Shown piece after piece: positions 32,696 to 43,448 of a stretch of DNA of 64,000 bases. The notes under the pieces were generated by a model. The model saw only the letters and a program-made list of their open reading frames with translations. It ran no database searches and had not been told where the DNA came from. The DNA is from Lasioglossum baleicum (lineage: Eukaryota > Arthropoda > Insecta > Hymenoptera > Halictidae). Where the stretch lies: assembly GCF_051020765.1 (NCBI RefSeq), contig NC_134929.1, positions 744,001-808,000 of the forward strand. Direction: 5' to 3'. Position numbers and translations under genes: made by a program. The stretch's first letter is position 1, and each line of letters starts with the position of its first letter.

Positions 32696-33039
32696 TCCTC
32701 CCCCTCAAATTAAACAATCGCAATTATTTAATTTACCTTAAACTAAACGGATAGGATTTGATTTCACCTCTGTCTTTTGAACATTGGATTTTTAATACTA
32801 ATTCAAGTTACAAGAATGATAATGCATTTTTTTTATGGTTATCTTCGGTCGTCGTTAACAGACACTAATTAGTAGATTGCGAATTTTACATATATTTTTG
32901 ACAAATAATTGTCAAAACGATTTAAAGTAACATAGTATTATAACATAGTATATTTTTGCTCGCTAAAGTTTTATTCAATGTAACGCTTAACCTAATGACC
33001 CTTTTCTGCATTGTGGGTCCCCTAATCTCGATTGTTGCT

Positions 33040-35817
33040 TCACGAATCGAGTGTCTCTTCACCGCCCGTCACTTTGATCAATTTCCGGTTGGCTATTCTA
33101 ACCACTCCATCCGACCCAGGATACACTTCCACGATCTCCCCTATTTTCCATAAATTCCGGGGCGCTTGCTGCTCTGCGATGAGTACAACGTCTCCATTTT
33201 TTAACGACTTCTCTGTGTTGCACCATTTCGAGCGCGGAATCAGGCCGGGTAAATACTCTTTCAGCCAACGTCGCCAGAACGCATCGGCGAAACATTGAGC
33301 AATCTTCCATTGCTTCCTGGGACTTACGGCTTCTGCATCGTATTTCCCCATTCTGATTTCCCCCGAAGACGTTCCCATTAGAAAGTGATTTGGAGTTAAT
33401 GCCTCGTTGTCTTGAGGGTCCAGGGATACGTGAGTCAACGGCCGAGAATTTATAGAATGTTCGATTTCAACCATTAAGGTTTTAAGGACTTCCTCGCTGG
33501 GCGCTTGGTCGCGCAAAATCGCGTTAAGAGCTATTTTAACGGACTTGATGAGCCTTTCCCACGCTCCGCCCATATGAGGTGCATTTGGCGGATTGAAAAT
33601 CCATTTTATTTTCCTTTGTAACGCGTGATTCTCCAGCTTGTCGGTTTCCATTGCGGCAATCGCGTCGCGAAGTTCTTTATTTGCACCTTTAAAATTGGTG
33701 CCGTTGTCACTATAAATGGTTAACGGGGAACCTCTTCTCGCCGCTAATCGTTGCAGCGCCATAATGGCTGAACTTGCGCTTAAAGTGTGCGCTATTTCCA
33801 GATGTACTGCTCTAGTTGTAAGACACGTAAAAAGAACTCCCCAACGTTTTTCCCGGCGTCTTCCAATCTTAACCAGCATCGGGCCAAAATAATCGACGCC
33901 GCAATGACTGAATGGTCTTTGTTGATATGCAACGCGCCCAGCTGGCAGAGCAGCCCTCAACGGATTCCGCGGTTTCCCCCGTCGTCGTCTGCATACTGGG
34001 CACTTGCTTATCAGTGACCGAAGCGTATTCCTAAGTCCAACGACATAAAACTCTTGACGGATCTCATTAATAACCGAGTCGTGACTGGCATGGTAATAGC
34101 GACGGTGATATTCTGTTATTAGCGATCGCGTTGCTGGATGCTTCCCGTCGAGTATGATTGGGTTATTGTTAAATATGAAGCCCTTCATATTGGTCACGCG
34201 CCCATTCGCCCTCAAAATACCGTGTTCGTCAGCGAACGGTCGCAGCTTAATGATCTTGCTGCATTTGTCGATATCTTTCCCGTTTCGTATCGCTTGTAGC
34301 TCCCGCGCGAAAAAGGTTGCTTGTATCTCGCGAAACCAGTACCGTTCTGCCGAATATACGGTTTCGCAGGTGATTTCCGAATGCGGTTGTCTTCGCCAAC
34401 GGTCAACGAATCTTTTAACGCGTCTGGCCACAGCAAGTAGTCCCGGCCAACCTAATAATCTACCTGTCGGTGGAAGATCATCTGCCACCGCTTGCGTCAT
34501 AAAGACAAAATCTTTCCGCATTTCCATCGTATCAATCTTCTTCTTTTCGTCCTCGTGAAGGTATTTTTCTACCGGCCACGCACCTTCTTCTTTTTGCAGG
34601 AAATCCGGACCCTTAAACCATCGTTGGTTGTCGCGAGGCAACTCGTCTGACCACCGTGTCGCGTCATCCGCCGGATTTGATTTTGAAGGTACCCACCGCC
34701 ATTCTGAGCTTTCAGTGAGCTCGCCAATTTCGCCCAAGCGATGTGCAACGAAAACTTGACGTGTGCGCGATTTTCTTGTGTTAACTTTTGGGTTGCAAGC
34801 GCGGGACGTAGACGGCTCCTCTGTTTCAAAAATACTTGTCGCGGCGGCTAACTCGGCCTTCTTGTAGACGAAATCCGCAAGTTTTTCTAGCATGGTTTTT
34901 CCTGTGTCAGCTTCCGTGGCGTGTCTGTTGAACGCGTATTTCAACGCGGACGGCAACTTATTTGCAACACTTTTTATCAAGTCCGGACTATGCAAGTACC
35001 CAACGAGATCGAGGGCCTTCAACGCAGTGACACAATTGCGCAATTTAGCCGCAAATTTACCCACGTTTCCCCTTCCGAACTCTAAATGGGGCAAGTCGTT
35101 AATATCCCTCGCGATCTTTCCCGCTATCGTGTGTTTGTTTCCGAACTGCAATTCCAGCGTCTGCATAATCATATCCGCATCGCTAGCCGTCGCCAATAAT
35201 GCACCGACGCTCGCACGTGCTTCACCTTCGAGCGCCTCAAATAATCTCGCGACGTTCTCCCGTCCTGAGTACCCGCCAAGTTCTGCTGACAACTGATACG
35301 CTTCCTTAAAATTCAACCACTCAACCGGGTTGCCCGAAAACTTGGGTAGCCTTTTCGCAGTAGTCAAACGATGCAGCAAGCGGGAATTTCCTACACCTGA
35401 CGACGTTTCCCTAGCCGCACGTAACGCATTGGTAATTGCCTCTGTTAATTGCTCTGTCGCATTGGCATCCCAACGAGAATTAGCTAAAATAGAGGGAGCA
35501 TTGGACGAGTTCGGCTCGGTTAACGTTAGAGGTGACTCACGATCGTCTTCCTGGATGACATTCGCAGCTGTGGGTTGATCGGTGGCTAACGCTCGTACCA
35601 TCCTGACGCCTATGCGTTGTGGGCTGTTCTCCTCCAAAGATGACCTCTGACCTTGTTGCGACGTACTCCTTTGCTCCTGTTCCGCTGGTTGAGCTTCAGT
35701 AGTAGCTGAATCCTCTCGCACCGTCGCTTCCTGCGCCGCCGTACGGGATCTTTTCGCCTCTCGGACTTCCTCATTTGATTGCGCTGTTGGAATAGGTCGT
35801 TTCTTCTTGGGCGCCAT
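33040..35817 (-). CDS. BEL Gag fused in frame to integrase
   Basis: 925 residues, open throughout. The N terminus is basic (MAPKKKRP...KRSR, a possible nuclear signal), then comes a polar linker rich in Gln, Glu and Ser. The Gag-like domain (DUF1759 type: LPKFSGNPVEWLNF, about 155-340) follows. Near residue 355 the sequence jumps straight to the last part of RNase H (WRWVPSKSNPADDATRW). Then come the integrase zinc domain (HRRYYHASHD, CPVCRRR, about 568-610), the DDE core (D in GVDYFGP, D in YSDNGTNF, E in GGAWERL) and a C-terminal domain (NGDVVLIAEQ). Zinc knuckles, protease and RT are missing. The fusion keeps the frame, which is notable for a deletion of about 2 kb or more. Confidence 0.93.
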   Translation of the reverse strand: MAPKKKRPIPTAQSNEEVREAKRSRTAAQEATVREDSATTEAQPAEQEQRSTSQQGQRSSLEENSPQRIGVRMVRALATDQPTAANVIQEDDRESPLTLTEPNSSNAPSILANSRWDANATEQLTEAITNALRAARETSSGVGNSRLLHRLTTAKRLPKFSGNPVEWLNFKEAYQLSAELGGYSGRENVARLFEALEGEARASVGALLATASDADMIMQTLELQFGNKHTIAGKIARDINDLPHLEFGRGNVGKFAAKLRNCVTALKALDLVGYLHSPDLIKSVANKLPSALKYAFNRHATEADTGKTMLEKLADFVYKKAELAAATSIFETEEPSTSRACNPKVNTRKSRTRQVFVAHRLGEIGELTESSEWRWVPSKSNPADDATRWSDELPRDNQRWFKGPDFLQKEEGAWPVEKYLHEDEKKKIDTMEMRKDFVFMTQAVADDLPPTGRLLGWPGLLAVARRVKRFVDRWRRQPHSEITCETVYSAERYWFREIQATFFARELQAIRNGKDIDKCSKIIKLRPFADEHGILRANGRVTNMKGFIFNNNPIILDGKHPATRSLITEYHRRYYHASHDSVINEIRQEFYVVGLRNTLRSLISKCPVCRRRRGKPRNPLRAALPAGRVAYQQRPFSHCGVDYFGPMLVKIGRRREKRWGVLFTCLTTRAVHLEIAHTLSASSAIMALQRLAARRGSPLTIYSDNGTNFKGANKELRDAIAAMETDKLENHALQRKIKWIFNPPNAPHMGGAWERLIKSVKIALNAILRDQAPSEEVLKTLMVEIEHSINSRPLTHVSLDPQDNEALTPNHFLMGTSSGEIRMGKYDAEAVSPRKQWKIAQCFADAFWRRWLKEYLPGLIPRSKWCNTEKSLKNGDVVLIAEQQAPRNLWKIGEIVEVYPGSDGVVRIANRKLIKVTGGEETLDS

Positions 35818-35905
35818 AGCCTCGCTTTAAATGGCGTATTCGCGCACGACACTTACACTGCCACTTCACCAACCCTCGAACTTCACCTCTTGACCGGCGT
35901 AGTTG

Positions 35906-35923
35906 TCCCGGGTTTCGGCACCA
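35906..35923 (-). other. Primer-binding site (tRNA-Phe type)
   Basis: On the minus strand TGGTGCCGAAACCCGGGA lies 4 nt inside the 5' LTR. Its complement matches the 3' 18 nt of animal tRNA-Phe(GAA) as I remember that tRNA. Confidence 0.75.
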
Positions 35924-35927
35924 AAAA

Positions 35928-36572
35928 TGTAAGTTGCTCGATGGTTGGTAGGTGGATTTTAATGAAACAACGTAATATGGTTAACTGAAATTTATTTTGT
36001 CCGTCAGTGACGAGCGCTGGTTCAAGTCTGACTCCCGAAGACCTCCTCCAAAGTCCTGTCCCTTCTCGGGTTTTGTTTTGTTTTTCAATCGCTGTATGTA
36101 CCAACTCTCTCGATTTTGCCGGCAGCCCGTCGGCTCTGGAAGACCTTATGTCTTCTTGTGCATGTTCCCACCATCGTTATCTCAGGTACCTAGCCCTGCG
36201 TGGTTTTGCGGCCGCGGCCTAGGAATGACCCTGTGTCTTCCCTTCCACTTTATGACCCTCATAAATTCAGGTACCTGGCCCTGCTTGGTCTAGCGGCCAC
36301 GGCCTAAGGATGACCTTGTGTCTTCCCCCGCACATTGGGCTACACCGATTAAGAGTTGGTGCTCATTATTATTTCAATAGCTCAAAAACCCTTTTCTTCC
36401 ACCTCGAACCAGCCCTCGCCGCTCTTCCCACACACACATCTCTCACACAAATCCACTTTTACGGAGAATTACAACAATTCCACAACATACGGTACCTCGC
36501 CCCAATAATCTCGCATACATCCTTTTCATCGCCGCCACAAACAGCAACACGCCAATAATCCTATCCGCAACA
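35928..36572 (-). repeat. 5' LTR of the BEL derivative
   Basis: 645 bp, same length as its partner with a single visible base difference, implying recent insertion. Confidence 0.95.
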
Positions 36573-36780
36573 AGTATTGTCATATGTATTGTATGTATTA
36601 TCATACAGTATTATCATACTGTGGTTGTCTCAAGTCGTTGTGGATCAAATTCGTTGTCGGTGAAAATCGTTTTCGGTTAAAGGCGTTGTCGGCCAAAGTT
36701 ATTGTCGGTCAAATCTGGAGTCGGTCAAATGTTGTCGGTGAAAACCGTCGACACCACGCCTGTTCTTGGCACAACATGTA

Positions 36781-36810
36781 CCTAACTAAACCTAACCTAA
36801 CCTAACCTAC
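36781..36810. repeat. Short interstitial CCTAA (TTAGG) tract
   Basis: About four consecutive CCTAA units after a degenerate one. TTAGG is the usual insect telomere repeat. A tract this short may be chance or a repair scar. Confidence 0.6.
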
Positions 36811-37137
36811 GGTTCCTTTGACAAGTTTGGCCCCATGGTGACTAGAAGCGATAATTTCTTTTAACAAATCACCGCCGATCCGGAGGTGTACAACCATCTG
36901 CCAAAACCATGATACTAAATTTTGTTACACCCTGTACGTGTTGTATACGGTTAACTTGTCGAGAAGCTGCAATTTCACCGAGTTGGAGTTGGTTGATGTG
37001 AGTGAGGTGAGGGGGCGACCATGCATACAAAACTTCCTGCGAAATGCGGAAGAATGCAAGCGTAGTGTCTCCGTCCTCTTGCATCGCTAACCCCAACCAA
37101 CTTGAACTATACCTGCTCTTGGAAAGCTTGTAATATA
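36811..37137. other. Unassigned DNA with an element end
   Basis: GTTACACCCTGTA at 36925-36936 is an outward CACCCTG end without an identifiable left partner. Otherwise nothing seen. Confidence 0.45.
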
Positions 37138-37267
37138 CAGGGTGAGTCACCTAAGACGAGCCACCTGAATAACTTCTACGTTTTTTGAGATAGGAAGAAA
37201 TGCTGCAGACAAAAGTTGTTTAGTTTCTAGGGGCTCATTACGTGGTCTACATAACTTTTTTTTTAAA
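37138..37267. mobile_element. Left arm of a CAGGGTGAGTCACC foldback
   Basis: CAGGGTGAGTCACCTAAGAC after TA, followed by GCCACCTGAATAACTT, which is shared with the foldback at 55874. The arm ends where non-LTR retrotransposon sequence begins. Confidence 0.65.
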
Positions 37268-37279
37268 GTGGAGGTAGTG

Positions 37280-37738
37280 TTCTTGATGGGAGAGAGATAT
37301 TGGATGAATGAAGATAGGAGAAAATGCAGAGTGTGTGGATGGGAGTATGAGACGTGGGAGCATGTGTGGGAAGTATGTATGAGGGTGGATAAAGAAAAAG
37401 GATGGGGGAGGAATGGATGAGGATGAATGGAGAAAGGGAGTAAAAGAACAAGAGATTGGGATGGAAGTTGAGCGACCGGAAGGGGGATCCACGGGTAGAG
37501 AAGGGGGTTTGATAAGGGGTGCGGAAAAGGGGGTAGGGGGATTAGGTTAAGTTAGTTGTTAAGAACTTTTGTAAATGTATGCGTTTGTCTCTCTTTCTCT
37601 CTATGTATATAGATTAAGTACAGATGTAAGATGGGTTTAAGTTAGATGTAAGTTAAGATTGTAAGAGCGGCGAGGTCAGGGGAAGAAATGTACAGTAAAT
37701 TTGTAACTCTAAGGGGAATCAAATAAAATTTATATATA
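37280..37738 (+). pseudogene. Non-LTR retrotransposon, 3' end only
   Basis: The frame encodes ERYWMNEDRRKCRVCG followed by WEYETWEHVWEVC, then a stop near 37419. CxxC...H...C near the end of the ORF is the C-terminal zinc motif of jockey/R1-type reverse transcriptases, and the variant ETWEHVW is common in ants as I recall. A 3' UTR of about 320 bp follows, ending AATAAAATTTATATATA. It is 5'-truncated, the usual fate of target-primed insertion; RT and endonuclease are absent. Confidence 0.75.
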
Positions 37739-37871
37739 CTTTACCGGACTCAAAATTTGTACCTTTCTCCTATAAATTATGATGTATTTGGTATGTAATC
37801 CAGTAGATTTTTACCCGGGGCGGCTGCAGATCAAAGTTTAGGAAAAAGGTACAAATTTTGAGTGCGGTAAA
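37739..37871. mobile_element. Small palindromic MITE
   Basis: TTTACCGGACTCAAAATTTG at the left is mirrored by CAAATTTTGAGTGCGGTAAA at the right, with GTACCTTT/AAAGGTAC next. About 130 bp. It lies exactly at the 3' end of the non-LTR fragment. Confidence 0.7.
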
Positions 37872-38170
37872 GTAAAGTTTACCCAATAAAAATATACAAC
37901 AGAAATATAAAAAATGAAACTGAAACATTTCCGCTCCAAAAGGTTGGCGCCCTGGGGCTATAGTCCATTTAGCCTTGTCATTAGGGTGTCCTGTGCCAAG
38001 GTAACACCCAGACGAAGAGTTCCGCGGAGTTTGAAATTGCGCTTACATGAACTTATTCAGCCCACTCAGAATTCGTAATCTCTGTAGAATTTCTTATGTG
38101 CAAAGAAAAAAGTAAAATTATGCGTCCTAGATGTAAAGATTCATTAAAAAATAGTTGACGCTTCTGATAA
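37872..38170. other. Unassigned DNA
   Basis: Nothing recognised. Confidence 0.4.
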
Positions 38171-38510
38171 CACTGTCCAACAACCAAAAAGTATTTCGAT
38201 TCCCACTGTACGATTCTTATAGTTTTTCGCGCTGATTCCAAATCATAATTTTATTAATATTGAATATCGCAGTATTCGGGAAAGTGTACAGAATCTTTTG
38301 CTGTAAAGAACAATTCAATATCTTTTATAATAACCTGACAATATTTGTTCAAAGTTGAAAAATATGTCTTTTTTTAAAACTCAATTTTCTCAAAAACTGT
38401 ACGTCTAGGAGAAAAATTAAGGACAGATTCGGAATCAGCGCGAAAGACACTATAAGAATCGCATAGTGGGAATCGAAATAAAAAAAAAAGTTGAAATTTG
38501 TTGGACAGTG
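38171..38510. mobile_element. CACTGTCCAAC foldback, copy 1
   Basis: CACTGTCCAACAACCAAAAA and its inverse TTGTTGGACAGTG, with TAA outside both ends. Arms share CGATTCCCACT, GATTCTTATAG and GCGCTGATTCC. The centre has TGAATTGTTCTTTACAGCAA in inverse form. 340 bp. Confidence 0.85.
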
Positions 38511-38933
38511 TAATTACATGTCACATTGCACAAAGAAGTGTCATAAAGAGATCGAAAACGAAGAAGGGTCACGTGTACTTTTACAGTTAGCGATTTTCAT
38601 GGAACGCTGTTTGAACGAAATGGATGTATCCAAAATTTGCAGGTTTATTGCATATTTTTTTATGTTGCGGCCACCACGACAGAAATTTTTAGTAAGCGAA
38701 TTAGAAGTGAATGTCGTGATATTGTTGTTACGTATGCGGACGTTTCCGTTGGTGACTCTTGACCCTTCCGGAAATATGTGTCGAAACCGAGGGCCTATTC
38801 AAGAACAAAGGCCTTACTCAAAAATTGAAAGACACTAGGGCGCTTGCAGGCAATATAGCGAGTTGCATAATTTCCGAGAACTCAGTTTTACTCAAAAGTA
38901 GCACATGATCTCCCTGCATCGTTTAGTACTATA
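38511..38933. other. Unassigned DNA
   Basis: A 115-codon plus-strand ORF at 38491-38838 begins inside the foldback and has no recognised motif, so it is not called. Confidence 0.45.
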
Positions 38934-39299
38934 CAGGGTGTCCCAAAATTCGTGAAAATCCCGAAAGGGGGTGGTTCCTGAGACCATTTTAAGCGACATT
39001 TTCCTTTGCAAAAATGTTATCCGCGGCTTTGTTTAGGAGTTATTAACGAAAAACACGGACCAATCAGAGCGCGCCCAGGCCCGGCGCGCCAAGCCGCGCC
39101 GGCAAGCGAGTGTCGCGGTACGCCGTGACATCGCATCGTGACGGCGCGGCGGCCCAGGGCGCGCTCTGATTGGTCCGTGTTTTTCGTTAATAACTCCTAA
39201 ACAAAGCCGCAGTTGACTTTGGTGCAAAGGAAAATGTCTCTTAGAATGGTCTCAGGAACCACCCCCTTTCGGGATTTTCACGAATTTTGGGACACCCTG
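38934..39299. mobile_element. Complete CAGGGTGTCCC foldback
   Basis: 366 bp, ends CAGGGTGTCCCAAAATTCGT and ACGAATTTTGGGACACCCTG, TA on each side. It is an almost perfect palindrome around a GC-rich centre (GCCGCGCCGGCAAGCGAGTG). Both arms carry GGACCAATCAGAGCGCG or its complement. Use this copy as the family reference. Non-coding. Confidence 0.95.
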
Positions 39300-40675
39300 T
39301 ATAATCTATGCCCTTAGGGCATAGATCCTCCTATTAATCGGGTTGACCCAAGTGAACACGCGCATTACGTATCGTTTCACGACGCGAGTCAGTTTAAGCA
39401 AGATCGGGAATTAAAGTCCTTATCGAGCAATTTTACTGTGTACCTTCGGTACATACAGGATGGCAATTATAAAGCGTTACAGACGAATATCTTCAAAAAT
39501 ATTGATTATATTATCAATTACTACTTTCTATGGGGTCACATTAAAAACTGTGTAATGTCCATTAAGCCAGCAACGCGTGGAAACATGAAAGTCAGAATAC
39601 GCTAAGCTTGTGCTAAGATAAATGTTGAAATGTTGAGCAAAGTTAGAGAATCATTTAAACAAAGAATTGTTAAGTGCACTGAAGTAAGAGGTAATCATTT
39701 TGAACACATACTATGTACACTAAAGTACAAATAAAACGATCATATATTTTCTGCATTTCCCAGCAAGTTTGACCTTGAATGACCTTGAGTCATATTATAT
39801 ATACATATAGGTCATTGAATTCATCTTCAAACGCACTATTTGATGGTGGATAAAAAATATATCATTCCATTTAAGAAATGGAAGTCCCCCTCGGTACTGA
39901 CAACTTTCATCTGAAACAGTAAGGATAAAATTGTTTTTGGTTTCGCGCTCAATCCCCCAAAAACCCATTGTCCACTAATTAAACGTTCAGTACTAGTAAG
40001 TTTGCCCAAGCCTGTACTAAGTCATTCAGTATAATTTCATGACGGAAGTAGTAGGAGCACAATGATATGGAGATGGATACATATGGAGAGAAATCTAACA
40101 AGCAAATATACTCGGAATTATGTTATGTTTGACTTCATTTTAATCTGAAAAATATTATAAACATGTTGATAAAAGGTTCATAAAAAAATAATCACAAACA
40201 AAAATGTTTGGGTTCGATCGTATGATAATGGTGAATATACTCTACGGTGCAAAAGAAAGAAGCACCCAGTATAATTATAAGATATAATGACAAACAGTAT
40301 GTTTATGTATAATAGAAATTCTATTGTACAATGATTGATTTATTGCAATTAAAGTATTAGATAATCCGTAATAACTAGACAGAGCGGATCTTTCTGCAAA
40401 ATTAATATGCAAAATATACAAAAATATATGCAAAATATATGCAAAATATATGCGAAATATATGCACGACATATGCAAAAACATATGCAAAATATATACAA
40501 AATAGTGAAACCAATCATACAATGTATACATATTTTCATTTATTGTTTGCTGTAATTTGCATTACAATATGTAACTATGATTTTTTCCGTAATGTCAACT
40601 GTAAATTGATGTCTTTTCTCGCTGAAGATAAATTTGTACACTCTGAGAACATCCTTTCAACATCACAGTACATAA
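39300..40675. other. Unassigned AT-rich DNA
   Basis: TACAGGATGGCAATTATAAA at 39456 matches the element end seen at 20352. A run of ATATGCAAAATATATGC-like repeats spans 40400-40500. No gene seen. Confidence 0.5.
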
Positions 40676-41739
40676 CACTGTCCAACAGCCAAAAAGTATT
40701 TCGATTCCCACTATGCGATTCTTATAGAGTTTTCCGCGCTGATTCCGAATCTGTTTTTCATTTTTTTCCTATACGTCCAGTTTTTGAGAAAATGGAGTTT
40801 AAAAAAAAGACATATTTTTCAACTTTAAACAAATATTGCGATGTTATTATAAAAGATGTTGAATTGTTCTTTACAGCAAAAGATTCTGTAGACTTTCCCG
40901 AATACAGTGATATCCAATATTAATACATTGTGATTGTTTAAACATTTTTAAACAATGATTAAAGACGGAGAGACACCACTTTTGCACCAATTTTTGCGGA
41001 TATTTTCGAATTTATCTCAAAAAATAAGGGTCCAGCGAAAACTTGAACTATACCACGCGAAAGAGCAGACTTTTATCTTGAGAAACCCCCCTGTGAAGTT
41101 TGCATGGTCAACGTTATTTTCGAACCAGAAAGCAAAATATCTTCGCCCGACACGAGTTGTCACCAGTGGCGCTCACCACCAGACCGGTCGTTCGCCGCTC
41201 CGTATCCCGTCGCTACGCCATATCCCGTCCCGAGCGCCACTGGCGGAAACTCATGTTGCGCGAAGATATTTTGCTTTCCGGTTCGAAAAAAACGTCGACC
41301 ATGCAAACTTCACAGGGGGGTTTCTCAAGATAAAAGTCTGCTCTTTCGCGTGGTATAGTTCAATTTTTCGCTGGACCCTTATTTTTTGAGATAAATTCGA
41401 AAATATCCACAAAAATTGGTGCAAAAGTGGTGTCTCTCCGTCTTTAATCATTGTTTAAAAATGTTTAAACAATCATAATGTATTAATATTGGATATCACT
41501 GTATTCGGGAAAGTCTACAGAATCTTTTGCTGTAAAGAACAATTCACTATCTTTTATAATAACATCGCAATATTTGATTAAAGTTGAAAAATATGTCTTT
41601 TTTTAAAACTCCATTTTCTCAAAAACTGGACGTATAGGAAAAAAATGAAAAACAGATTCGGAATCAGCGCGGAAAACTCTATAAGAATCGCATAGTGGGA
41701 ATCGAAATACTTTTAAAAAGTTGAAATTGTTAGACAGTG
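40676..41739. mobile_element. CACTGTCCAAC foldback, copy 2 (1.06 kb)
   Basis: Same ends as copy 1, with TAA outside both. The arms extend over about 480 bp and include TTTAAACAATGATTAAAGAC, GAAACCCCCCTGTGAAGTTT and GGTTCGAAAAAAACGTCGAC or complements. The loop has GC-rich GAGCGCCACTGGCGG. ORFs of 130-157 codons on both strands are mirror artefacts. Confidence 0.9.
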
Positions 41740-43448
41740 TAATTGGTGCATATGTGTATTTTTTCCAATGGGAACTTTAGATAAGGTTTATTTCATAATA
41801 CATATATGTATTTTTTCGTGATGTTAGTCATATCGGATAAAATTCTATGCTGCGTGTCCAAACCTCGCTTTCCTCGTGTCGACTTTCAACAAAATTTAAT
41901 TGCGAACAATAAAGCTTTCTGCGTATTGCTTTATTGCGAGGGAATGGGTCATTAGTAGTAATAGCTCCTTCCTGAATGTATCATGAAGTTGTCCATGAAC
42001 ATAGTTACGGATTTAAATCGGAATTAACAACAATTAGATTATATGTTTCAAACATCTAGCAATAAAGTACAGGTAATTACAAATTTTGATATCCTTTTTA
42101 ATCACCTTCTCTATATGTATAATAAAACACGTTATTGTCATAAACAAATTACAAATAGATAAATACTACGTACGTTTAGTGGACTCAGCTCCAATAACCT
42201 TGACCATGACATATGTTGTCAAGGACGTCACACATTATGAACAAGTTTTCCCTAAAAATGTACCACGTTTGTGGAAATCGATAGTAAAATGATAGTTGCG
42301 GATAAATTTGCGGACGATTAACTTCGTCAATCGATTGAATCAATCGTCGATTCTTCGACGATTTCTTTTTTTAATCGTATACATTAATCAATCAATCATG
42401 ATTAAAATTCTAATCAATTAATGCCCAACTCTGCCAGCTGATGGTTGTAACCACTGGTTACCTTTCCTCAAGGTTCGATCCTGGTTCAGGTTAACGTTAA
42501 TTTCTCGGATTTCAAGAAGCGTACCCTAAAGAGCGAAGCCCAAAAGTCTCCTTGGACTTTGGCGACTGTTCCTGGGAATCATGCCAACGATTATAACTTG
42601 CAGGAATTCCACCCTGGCGTTTGCCGTACGACTACCCTCAACTAACTCTGACCTTTCACTCTGTAAGGAAATACCCATTTTTATAAATCATCGAATATAT
42701 GGAGAATGAAAGGTATACGTGACAAGCGAGAACAATATTTTCCTTCATAAATAAATTAGCTGCGGTCAATTCGAGATTACTATCAGAATTGAAACGATTA
42801 GCTTCTGTCAGACCGAGATTAGCGTGAGTAATCTCACCGGAACTGATGTCAGAAATGATACGGAAACTAGAATCATAAGTCAAACGAAATTAACATCTGA
42901 ATTGAAACCAACCTTGCAACATTCAGAATTAGAAGTCACGCTAACAAGGTCACGAATATAGTTTGAAATGAATCAATCTAACCATAAGAGATCTTCAGTA
43001 TTGTCCCCCATATCACTGGGTTAAAATTGTAATACAGAATGGCATCAGTATTATACTTTCTTACAAACCATAAATAAACTTTTACATCTTTTTGCCTGTG
43101 TGAGTGTCTATCTTCCTTATTAAAATGAGAAACATAAAAAAGATTGATTTTATGAATCCCGTGAGAAAAGCTACAATGAAAATGCGGAGAGAAGTAATTG
43201 CACGAAAAGAATTCAATTAACCTTCGTAGAATTTAGTGCTACAGTTCGAGTCAGGATGTTAAAAATGAAGTAGTTCTAATATGCAATGAGTGTGCAATTG
43301 ATATAGATTGTATCCATAATATTAACATAACAGATTAAAATTAAAATAAGGAATAATTAAAACGATTCTTATACGAAGTGTCCCACGTAACTGGCGCCAC
43401 CATCTTTCGGGCATTTTTTGGTAGCTAGATAAATAAATATTTGGTAAA
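41740..43448. other. Unassigned DNA with a hAT-like end
   Basis: AATCAATTAATGCCCAACTCTG ends at 42433, resembling a hAT terminus (CAGAGTTGGGCATTAAT), with repeated TCAATCGATTGA-like words before it (42330-42415). The left end is not found. Otherwise no gene. Confidence 0.5.

Larger units (their letters stand above)
32051..36572 (-). mobile_element. BEL retrotransposon, internally deleted, young
   Basis: 4522 bp with two 645-bp LTRs (TGTTGCGGATAGG to ACTTACA on the minus strand) and AGTAT on both sides (32046-32050 and 36573-36577). The LTRs differ at one visible position (CCCTCTTC versus CCCTTTTC). The primer-binding site, polypurine tract and a 925-codon ORF are intact, but protease, reverse transcriptase and most of RNase H are absent. 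It must have relied on another element for reverse transcription. Confidence 0.95.
31890..36735. mobile_element. Palindrome of GACAACGATTTTGACC repeats, split by BEL
   Basis: The left arm (31890-32050) has about six 16-17-bp units such as CCGACAACGATTTTGA, then GACTTGAGACGACCACAGTA. The right arm (36573-36735) is the inverse complement (TACTGTGGTTGTCTCAAGTC, then GTTGTCGGTGAAAATCG units). The BEL element sits in the loop. A short satellite-like foldback of unknown class. Confidence 0.75.

Noticed and set aside
33098..35578. Several ORFs opposite the BEL fusion ORF
   Set aside because: Antisense shadows of a long open frame.
40450..41451. Plus- and minus-strand ORFs of 66-157 codons
   Set aside because: They lie within the CACTGTCCAAC palindrome and mirror each other.
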